Position numbers and translations under genes: made by a program. Below are positions 55,469-64,000 of a stretch of DNA of 64,000 bases, piece after piece (the stretch's first letter is position 1; each line of letters opens with the position of its first letter). Below the pieces are notes generated by a model. That model was not told the DNA's origin, searched no databases, and saw only the letters and a program-made list of their open reading frames with translations. This stretch comes from Owenia fusiformis (taxonomy: Eukaryota > Annelida > Polychaeta > Sabellida > Oweniidae). The stretch lies in the NCBI GenBank assembly GCA_903813345.2, contig CAIIXF020000006.1, forward strand, positions 36,669,936 to 36,733,935. The letters are read 5' to 3'.

Positions 55469-56780
55469 TGTTTTTTTTATTATTAAATTAATCATTTGTA
55501 CAAAGAATACATACAATAATACAATGTAAGTGGCTGTGCTTTAGCATTATTAGCCACGTTCTACAATTACAATATACAATGTATTCAATCAATAATATTT
55601 GATTAAAATAAATGAGATACAATAAGATAAAAGTTGTTTTGTGGAGGATTTCAGACATTTACACATCGCTCGAAGAAAATGGCACTGCACTTTAAAACAA
55701 TCAGATTCTCAGCTCTACTTAATGTTTTATCACCATTGAGGATCAGAGAAAGTTTATCACGTTGTGTCTTATATTTACGGGAGTATTGTATATTCATATT
55801 TTTTAGTTGGTTTTCTAATTCAGTCCAGAATGTTAATCTCAAGTTACATCGAAAAATCACATGGCTGGTTGTTTCACTGTTAATACCACATGAGCAGATG
55901 GGGGAATTTACATTCGTAAAGTTATGCGAGTAAAGGTGAGCCTTGAAAATGAAATCACATCGTACTCTGTTAAATATAATTTCTTGGTTTCTTGAGATGG
56001 ACAGTTCTGATGAGTTAATGACAGTTTCGTTAAAAATATTTCTTTTGAGGCTTGATTTAAATATGCTTAAGCTAGATGAGTTCTTTATATCAGATGGCAG
56101 TAGATTCCATTCTGATATTGTTTTTGAGATACAAGATCTTTCATAAAATTTGGATTTAACTGGTAAAATATAGTCAAGTTGGTGTCTTAGTACATGTGTT
56201 TGATTTCTTTTTAGTGGTTCAAATATCTCAGTAACATAAGAAGGCAGCAAATTGTTGTGAGCTCTATACATAAAGGTAGCTCTATGATATTGACGTCTAT
56301 TTGAGAGTGTGGGCCAATTTAAAGTATTCAACACTTTTGTGGTTGATGTTCCATGCATGGCACCTGAACAAATAAGTGCAGCTTTATAGTAGAGGCGGTC
56401 TAAAAGTTGAAGTTTTGTCAAATTTGCACATCCGTAAAGAATATCACAATAATCAAAGAGTGGCAAAATAAAAGACTTAAAAATTGTTTCAAGGTGTTTT
56501 CCACTTATTTTCTTACTGAAGACTTTTAACGGATTTATGAGTTTATCTATTCTTGCTACAAGTTCAGTAATGTGATAGTCAAAAGTGAGATTTTTGTCCA
56601 AAATCAACCCCAAGTGCTTGTGATTGTTTACTCTTTGTAACTTGTCATTACCAAGGGAAAGATCTGGGGTCAAAATTTCGCGCTTTCTTGGATTAAAAAA
56701 AGTCATATCTTTACTTTTACTAGCTTTGAAGTTTAATTTCCATGTATTTGACCATAAGAGAATTTCAAGTTTTTCAAGTT
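55469..56780 (-). mobile_element. 5'-truncated LINE with 14-bp target-site duplication
   Basis: Flanked by tgctctcaagtttt at 55455-55468 and 56781-56794; the empty site is present in unit A at 54270-54283. The 3' end of the element is at the left, with an A-rich tail (gttttttttattatt on the plus strand). Only the RT C-terminal part remains. This is a different LINE type from the one at 14520. Confidence 0.95.
55651..56780 (-). pseudogene. Truncated LINE reverse transcriptase, C-terminal fragment
   Basis: An open frame of about 376 codons within the element. It starts in the region just after the RT catalytic FADD box (SKTEVLVF-like segment here KSKDMTFFNPRKR, then HKHLGLILDKNLTFDYHI) and continues through the thumb/connection domain (FILPLFDYCDILYG, LNWPTLSNRRQYHRA) to a cysteine/histidine segment (SPICSCGINSETTSHVIFRC). 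It resembles Jockey/CR1-type elements. No endonuclease or catalytic RT motifs remain, so it cannot act alone. The frame runs on into flanking DNA to a Met at 56850. Confidence 0.9.
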
Positions 56781-57699
56781 TGCTCTCAAGTTTTAATGAA
56801 TTGGGATGTTTTAAAATTGTTTTTGCAGTCTTGTGAAAAAGATGAACCAAGCGCTTTTGTAATTATACAACATTTTCCCCAGAAATCAATTGATAAAACT
56901 CTCCTGAAAGTTTTGGGAATTTTCTGGAAAAAACGTATTAAAAATGTTAATGCAATGATTAACTTTCTAACTGGGTATTCAGTTAATTCTCGAAATCGTT
57001 GTTCCCTCTTCAAAAGAGGAGACGCGAAAATCTTTCCTTTTAAGGTCAAAATTATGGTAGTTTAGAGAATACAACACCAAGAAAATGCATGCTGGTGGCT
57101 CCCAGAGGGTATACACATTTTTCACCAAGTGCTTTTTTCATCTCCAATCAAATTGCAGGATTCGATCACGTGAACAATCATGGGCACATGCTCTCTCAGT
57201 GCTGCGCATGCGCAGAGTTAAATTTGAAATCGTGGGAATGGCGTTTACATCAGTTCAACATCGTCATTTCAAACCTACGGTAATACTATTGAAGTTACTC
57301 GATCCATACTTGTAAAGAATACTCATAAAACTACAGTGAAAATTTGGAGATCCATTTCAACGGCAAATTGAGGCCTGTTTATAAAATTTGTTTTCGAACG
57401 TGCTAATATGATAGGGCATCTTTGGGGAATCTCCCCCCTGGCCAACACGGTAAAATACCGAATGGCGAAAAAAGCGAACGCATTCCGTTCGGTCTTTGCA
57501 CGCGATTGCCGTTTATGTCACGCATTTGGTACAAAATATGTGTATATATCACTCATTTGTTTCGAAAATATTCACATCTACTATATATATTTTGCAAGTG
57601 GATCCAAGAGACCAAGTGGGCAAGTCAATTATTTTGCAGGGGTGGCATGATACACAGATTTCAATTTTGTATATAGTGAATTCCCAGTGATTGATTTCA

Positions 57700-58050
57700 G
57701 TACAGTAAAACTGTCATAGTGAACACCTCTTTAGTGAAGATCTGTGCCCAGTGACATGCCTCTACTCTATTGAACACCTGTGTATATTATAGTGAACACC
57801 GATTCCGTCCCAGCCAGTGAGTTCAGTACAGTAAAAATATCCTAATGAACACCTCTTTAGTGAAGATCTGTGCCCAGTGAAAACATGCGTCTACTCTATT
57901 GAACACCTGTGTATAGTGAACACCAATTCCCAGTACAGTAAAACTGTCATAATGAACATCTCTTTAGTGAAATACTGTGCCCAGCGAACATATGAGTATA
58001 CTCTATTGAACACCTGTGTGTAAGCGAACACCAATTCCCAGCCAGTGATT
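57700..58050. repeat. ~125-bp tandem repeat, 3 copies
   Basis: The unit contains cagtacagtaaaactgtcat, gaacacctctttagtgaaga, tctgtgcccagtga and tactctattgaacacctgtg. Similar in style to pogo-like MITE ends (cagtaaaactgt, gaacacctc), from which it may derive. Confidence 0.85.
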
Positions 58051-58077
58051 TCAGTAACTTTTAGAGGGGATTGTACC

Positions 58078-58537
58078 TACAGTAAAATCTGTCTTATCCA
58101 AGGGACCAGCTCAGAGCGTTCGGATTAGGAGGTGTTCACATTTTGAGGTTTTGCATTTGCAAGATTTGGGTTTTTGAAGAAATAGAAACAAATTCTCAAT
58201 AAATATTATAGTTCTTTTGACTACTTAGCTTTGGCATTAGAGTGACATGAAAATCTGATTCAAATGAATTTAGTCATCCTAGAAAGCCCCACCATGAGTG
58301 AGATCGTTCAAGTTTTTTTCAAATATTTGATCAATTTATGGAACATGTGATATTTTATGTGTTCAGATTAGATAGGTTAATTTTCAAACATGACTGTTCA
58401 CTGTCAAAATTGGGAGATGTTCATATTTCAAGTTTTTTAAACATTTGAGTCAATGGGAGAAAAAACGGGACCAAAAAATGTTCAAATTGGGAGGTGTTTG
58501 GATTAGCCAAGTGTTCAGATATACAGGTTTTACTGTA
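58078..58537. mobile_element. pogo/Tigger-like MITE, 460 bp
   Basis: Left tacagtaaaatctgtcttat, right gatatacaggttttactgta, flanked by TA-containing sequence. The interior repeats gggaggtgttc / ggaggtgttcacattttgag. Related to the element at 34032. Non-coding. Confidence 0.75.
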
Positions 58538-61500
58538 CTACAATTGTTTTCAATCTTTTGGAGGAAAGTGTACATCATTCCAGAGAAATGACAGATGCAC
58601 TGTATATACAGTGATCGCCTACTATTAAAAGTGCGTGATCAAAGACTCGACAAGATGCGCAAAATTCAAATATTTTGTAACGGTTACTTTTAAAAGATTT
58701 ATTTGTGTTTATATTACAGGCTACTGGTGATTCAATTAGGTTTTGTAGGCACAAGAACACCCATATGCTTTGAGAAATATATATTAGTTTGACCATTTTT
58801 CGTATATGTTATTGATTTTACAATTTAAAGATATAAATGCGATACAATATGTGTTATTTTATTTAAAAAGCTTGAAAATATCAAAAACAATAGAACATTT
58901 TTACTCTCTTTAATTTTTTATACTTAGGTAGGGTCTTGGACTTCCAATTGACCATGATGAAATTCACGTTTCCCCTTCTATAACATGGAATAAATATTTT
59001 AACACAGAAACGAATGGATCAGCCAATAGCGTGAGTTTCAGCAAACCATACACCCATATCTATATGCTTTTCAAGAGAAGAAAATGGGGATCTCGCAAAA
59101 TGTATGTCCAAACTGATTCAGTCAATTAAATGTTCACTGTGTGTGTGTTCATTTTGTTTTTCTGCCTAGATTTGAATACATTACCATTAAATGATATATA
59201 CACTGAACCTCTAGAACCTGCTAAGTGAAACACCTCTTGAAGCGTAACACCTTACAAGTGGAACCGTTTTTTAAGTTCCATTTTAGTCCATTTATTTTAC
59301 GCCTCTGATCCCAAGGTATGAGACTATACACCTTGGCATCCAAGATGATTGTCGAATTGTAATGTAATTGTAATTGTAATAAAATATAAAATCTGAATTG
59401 TACATTATCTATTTCATTGGGGAGTTAAATCATTCTTTTGCAGCAAGGTATCAATAAGTAATGTAATGACGTAATAACCTTCAGTAGATGCCAGTAGTCA
59501 GTTCCCAGTTTCACCACGAGGTGGCTAACTTGGGTCATATATAAATGACAGGTATAAGGGAAAACTCCTCTAAGGTATTCAATATTCAGAAGATTTATTG
59601 ATCAATTTTCAACTAAGGTCTATAAGTGATTAGCTTGAGAATTTTAGAATTGTATGTAATCGAATGCAAAATAAACGACCAGTGAGCGTTTTTAGAGAAA
59701 CTCTACAAAATGTGAAATAAATACCATGCTATTATCTCTAATGACAGAGTTATGTGGATCGATGGGACCGAGTAAAAGTTCCAGTTTAGGCTTTGCTCAG
59801 AGGGGTATCATCTCAGATTAACTGGTGGACACTATTGGAGAATGAGAGTCTATTGTAATTTCAGAATCATTTATTGTCATTTCATTACTAATTGATATTC
59901 TCGTTCTATTGCAATTTCATTGGTAATTTTATTTGATTTTGTAGCAGTTGTTGAATCAGAGATTCTGGATGATTTCATTCGATTATTGTCAATCACTGAA
60001 ATTGTCATGAATTCATCACTTTCTACAAGTATGTGTTTATTTATTGATTTCACTTCATTTGGTATTATTCCAGAGAAATTTCTTGTTATCATTCTAGATT
60101 TGCCTCTATTTTCAGTAATCTTTCTCATCTTCATCTCTTCTTCTTCATGATGTTCTACAAGGTGGTTTATAATGATTTGAAATTTAGGAGTTCGTAATGA
60201 AGGACAGTAAAATCATGTAACCCCAACCACTCTGAAATGCAAAGAACATATCATTAGAATCCACATGGTAAAATCACCCACTTGGCTGATCATAAATTGT
60301 TTTCATAACATCCTTCTTACTCGATACTGAAGGGGAGTTGGAACGTCTGATATGCATGTAATGTTAAGTATTATGTATATTAACCATAAGCATGTTGGTT
60401 TTGTGGTTTTGGTAATCTAAAAACAGAAAATTTGGTGAAATATACATTTTCATTCGGCGGGTTTTTTGATTTTGCTTCATTTATTAACTCAGTTCAGGTA
60501 TTTCGGTTGAACCAATCACCGAATCCTGTTACCAAATGAATCTTGAGTCTCTTATACAGCATATGGAATACCATCTGTAGGTAAAATGTCATTAAGGTGG
60601 TAAAGAAAAGAGAAACAAACATATACCTTTCCTCCGACATTTCGAATTTTGAGCATCTTGTCGAGTCTTTGATCACGCACTTTTAATAGTAGGCGATCAC
60701 TGTACATACAGTGAGGTGACACACTGTTATGGGAACTGGTCATATCAGATGTTCCCACGCTTTTCGTCTAGAAGAGGTCATTTCCCAGGATTATAGATGA
60801 ACCCTTGGCCAATCAATGATATAGTTTACATAAGAGAAGTATGACTGTATGAATTCTGGGATATTCCTGTTTTGTTGAGACAGGTGAGAATGAAATTAAC
60901 CCTTTGCAAATTTGATCAATACTGCCTCCAATCATCCAATACTTGGCTCAGTTAAAATAGTTGATTTATATTTGAATTCGATAATAACATTTAAAAATTA
61001 AATGTGTAGTAGTAATACTTTAGTACCTCTTATTAATTAATGTATAATATTACAACATACATAATGATGAAGGCAATTTGTTTCATAAAAATCTAAAAGT
61101 AAAATTCATAATTTAAATTTACCCTCTGGGAGCCCCAAAATTTTAGAAAATGCATTTTCTTGGTGATGTATTTTCTAAACTACCCAAAATTATTTCCCAT
61201 GATGCAGTTCGCGGAGGAACAAATTTATACTTCCTTGTTTTCCCTCATAGGTTTAACATGGGGATTTTCACACCTATTTTTCAAACGATATATTCGTTCA
61301 TATTCCCGTACGAGAGTACAGAAAAAATTATTACAAACGATTGATCTCTTATTAATCTTAATTTAACAGCTATTTTTTCATTGTATTGATTCATAGCGTG
61401 GTATAAAACGACGATTGAAAAGTGAGAAAATATTCCGGAAGAGAAGGTCACGTGATCAGTTGACAAGTCGCCATATTGGAAAAAACAATTCCATTTGACT

Positions 61501-61991
61501 TTCAATACTTTCATGCCAATCTTACCGCATTACAAACTGCAACATCGATGCAACAACTGAATAAAAGTATTCATCTTCTAATCATATTATAGAGTTACGT
61601 TAAAAACCCACAGACAACTGAGCAGTTGACCAAAGAAGACGCGTCGCTATTATCTAGGTCAACCTGTTCTGTGGTCCGAAAGCAAATCTATAGTACTCGT
61701 TTCCGAATTTTGTTGTTCATTGTACAATCTTTTATTGATTAAACTCGATATACTGACTATTAAAGCAATGACAAAGAAGAATACTTCCGATGGTGTCATT
61801 GTTTTATTTAGCGTGCGGGTGTAAAAACAAAATTGCGTAATTAGTTTGATTTAGAACTTTCGGGTCACGCAAATAGCTACGCGAAATGCATAGTGGGAAA
61901 ATATTGACCAATCAAATTTTGTATTTTTTGAGTGCTTTTTTAGAACATATTTGCGAACGTTCTGATTCAAAGAGCGAACCGCGAAAGGGAG

Positions 61992-62912
61992 AATTAGATC
62001 GCTTATGTTTGCATACTAGCTTTGAGCTACTAGTATTTATTTTGCTGGTTCATGAAAGTGGTTAAAACGTATAATTCAATTTTTTATTATTAGTCAATAT
62101 TTATTTTTCAATCAGTAAAAGTTGTACAAAACAGCTTGCCAATCGCCGTTTGGGCATTACAGGCTAAGGGATATAAGGGATAAAAGTTGTCTATGTCTAT
62201 TTCAATAATCTGCAAAAGGCTAATAACACTGGTGATCCACTCGATTGGCTGGTTACCAAAACAGTTCGTTTTGGTAACAAAATGTCGGAACGTCGAAGGT
62301 ACGATTTTTCTTTTTTCCTTATTGCACGCGTTGTAGGCAGAATCCCCACGACGTTCTTTCTCACAAACGTACGTATATCAGTATCATATGTTTTAGAAAA
62401 TGTTCATGTTTGCGAAAAAATAGCTCAGAAGACAACAGAATCATCGATTTAATTCCTCACTTAAGTTACATAAACGGTTTTGGTTAAAAGTGCAGATCTT
62501 AACTGTTCTGTTGTCTTCTGAACTATTTGTTCGCACATATGTACATTTTCTTAAACATATCATACTGATACACAAATCACATAATAAAAAATGACGTGGG
62601 AATTCTGCCTACAACGTGTGAAATAAGGAAAAGAGAAAAATCGTACCTTCGACGTTCCGACATTTTGTTACCAAAACGAACCGTTTCGGTAACCAGCGTA
62701 ATCGAGTGGATCACCAGTGAATAATCCCATTTTAGCAGATCAGCAAAAGCTGCATCAGGGCTTTCTAAATTAATATTTGAGGTCCACATCACTTGCTTAT
62801 AAGAAATAGCCCCAAGTTCAAGGGGCCCATCTTGGGTAAGGGGTTGGGGATTTCATAATTAACGATAACAGGATAAGCATACGGGATTTCTTGTAAGTTG
62901 TATACCTTTTTT
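61992..62912 (+). repeat. U5 tandem unit C, truncated by the assembly gap
   Basis: Matches unit B from aattagatc and tatgtttgcatactagcttt through tacgggatttcttgtaagtt, where the N block begins. It is interrupted by a 493-bp foldback. By comparison with unit B, the U5 gene should begin about 370 bases past the last readable base. Confidence 0.88.
62227..62719. mobile_element. Foldback MITE with perfect 20-bp ends and AATAA target duplication
   Basis: cactggtgatccactcgatt at the left, its exact reverse complement at the right, with AATAA duplicated at 62222-62226 and 62720-62724. Arms of about 240 bases include aacaaaatgtcggaacgtcg, tgtaggcagaat, cagtatcatatgttttag and agaagacaacagaa. The empty site corresponds to ggctaataagccc in unit B. 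No ORF for a transposase. Confidence 0.95.
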
Positions 62913-63412
62913 NNNNNNNNNNNNNNNNNNNNNNNNNNNNNNNNNNNNNNNNNNNNNNNNNNNNNNNNNNNNNNNNNNNNNNNNNNNNNNNNNNNNNNNN
63001 NNNNNNNNNNNNNNNNNNNNNNNNNNNNNNNNNNNNNNNNNNNNNNNNNNNNNNNNNNNNNNNNNNNNNNNNNNNNNNNNNNNNNNNNNNNNNNNNNNNN
63101 NNNNNNNNNNNNNNNNNNNNNNNNNNNNNNNNNNNNNNNNNNNNNNNNNNNNNNNNNNNNNNNNNNNNNNNNNNNNNNNNNNNNNNNNNNNNNNNNNNNN
63201 NNNNNNNNNNNNNNNNNNNNNNNNNNNNNNNNNNNNNNNNNNNNNNNNNNNNNNNNNNNNNNNNNNNNNNNNNNNNNNNNNNNNNNNNNNNNNNNNNNNN
63301 NNNNNNNNNNNNNNNNNNNNNNNNNNNNNNNNNNNNNNNNNNNNNNNNNNNNNNNNNNNNNNNNNNNNNNNNNNNNNNNNNNNNNNNNNNNNNNNNNNNN
63401 NNNNNNNNNNNN
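62913..63412. other. Assembly gap (500 N)
   Basis: Exactly 500 N, probably a default-size scaffold gap, so the true length is unknown. It truncates U5 unit C. Confidence 0.98.
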
Positions 63413-64000
63413 ATATGTCTTTATGAAGAACTAATTCAAAAATGCATTGCTAAAATATTGAAAATTGATCAATCAGCAAAAAAACTTTCATAAGTTTAGG
63501 AGGTATGCTACGTCCCAGTTTGCTACGTCCACTATGCTACGTTGGACACCCCAACACATTTCCAGAGGGAATATGTATGACGTTCATTTTGGTTTTCTGC
63601 TGGGTCATTTGGTCTCCCTCATCCTCAGTATTAATGTAATTATACTACTTTGTGTGAAAACGGACAAATAACCCAAGAAATTACCAAAATAGACTTGATA
63701 CATCTTCCTCTGGAAAATTTGTTGGGGTGTCCTTCTCGGCCATCCGCCATATTGGAATTTAAAAAGATGGAAAAATAAAAAAATAAAACATTTCAGTCAT
63801 TTCAAAGGTACGTATACCAAATCAGCTGAGTGTGTGTAGAAATATATAATGCTTTTAGTATAAGGTTTCTCAGATTTAAAAGTTTTTGTAGTACCTCGTG
63901 TCATTGAAGAGTTACAGAGTCGGGAAAATATTTCAATTTTTTTATTTGCAGCACTTCTTCCGCGTTATGATGCCTAGCTTTTTTGCAAGACTATGAAGTA
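63413..64000. other. Right edge, no gene seen
   Basis: The sequence after the gap does not continue the U5 unit in a way I can recognise. It contains a small direct repetition (tgctacgtcc / tgctacgttg at 63507-63545) and nothing coding. Confidence 0.5.

Larger units (their letters stand above)
54471..56988 (+). repeat. U5 snRNA tandem unit B (interrupted by a truncated LINE)
   Basis: Begins catgtttgcatactagcttt and aligns with unit C from 62002 (tatgtttgcatactagcttt) over 200 bases with few differences. It carries the second U5 gene. After the U5 gene, tttcaaagtgctctcaagtt continues as in unit A (54263), but unit B is split by a LINE at 55469-56780. The unit is then cut at 56988 by the ~5-kb foldback element. 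Confidence 0.9.
56989..61991. mobile_element. ~5-kb insertion with nested inverted repeats (giant foldback)
   Basis: It splits the U5 unit: gggtattcagttaatt on the left and aattagatcgcttatgtttg on the right rejoin to match the uninterrupted 54445-54485, with an AATT duplication. The ends are imperfectly inverted (ctcgaaatcgttgttccctc against RC ctccctttcgcggttcgctc). Inside, 57045-57115 is inverted at 61120-61190, and 58595-58690 is inverted at 60640-60720. No ORF above 108 codons and no transposase recognised. It contains a tandem repeat and a pogo-like MITE. Confidence 0.7.

Noticed and set aside
56989-61991. Polinton/Maverick or Helitron identity for the 5-kb insertion
   Set aside because: No integrase, polymerase, Rep/helicase or capsid-like ORF is present, and the internal inverted repeats do not fit those groups.

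Overview
This is an animal nuclear genome segment: AT-rich, intron-rich, crowded with small inverted-repeat transposons, and containing one 500-base N block (62913-63412) that looks like a scaffold gap. The proteins (V-ATPase subunit C, a NAP1-like histone chaperone, the ciliary dynein assembly factor DNAAF1) and the LINE types suggest an invertebrate metazoan with motile cilia. A marine deuterostome or lophotrochozoan seems most likely, but the species cannot be fixed from the sequence alone.

Layout, left to right. (1) 1-14190, minus strand: the first two coding exons of an adenylate-kinase-like gene with an MGC acylation-type N-terminus. They are separated by a 12.4-kb intron, which holds a 35-copy satellite (139-bp unit) built from the 5' edge of the P-loop exon, plus several MITEs. 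The rest of the gene lies off the left edge. (2) 14520-19560, minus strand: a LINE with two uninterrupted ORFs (PHD plus zinc-knuckle ORF1; endonuclease/RT/RNase H ORF2). (3) 20500-27413, plus strand: a complete V-ATPase subunit C gene, 10 coding exons, 385 codons. (4) 29742-37960, minus strand: complete DNAAF1/LRRC50, 11 coding exons, 619 codons, with an X-box (RFX) motif in its promoter. It is convergent with the V-ATPase gene. (5) 41998-50760, minus strand: a complete NAP1-like gene, 10 coding exons, about 391 codons, with E2F, CCAAT and YY1-type motifs upstream. (6) 51190-62912: repeat-rich DNA containing a tandem ~1.2-kb unit that carries U5 snRNA genes. Two U5 genes are visible, and a third unit runs into the assembly gap. 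These units are interrupted by a Tc1/mariner-like foldback, a 5'-truncated LINE, a ~5-kb foldback element and a 493-bp foldback, and in three of the four cases the empty site or target duplication can be read directly.

The most unusual theme is that all four host protein genes carry tandem duplications that start or end exactly across an exon edge (3' splice site plus exon start, exon end plus 5' splice site, or stop-codon region). These range from 2 copies to about 35 copies, and in every case one full-length exon is left intact. The host genes themselves have no obvious common pathway; exon phases were checked across every junction of the three complete genes.
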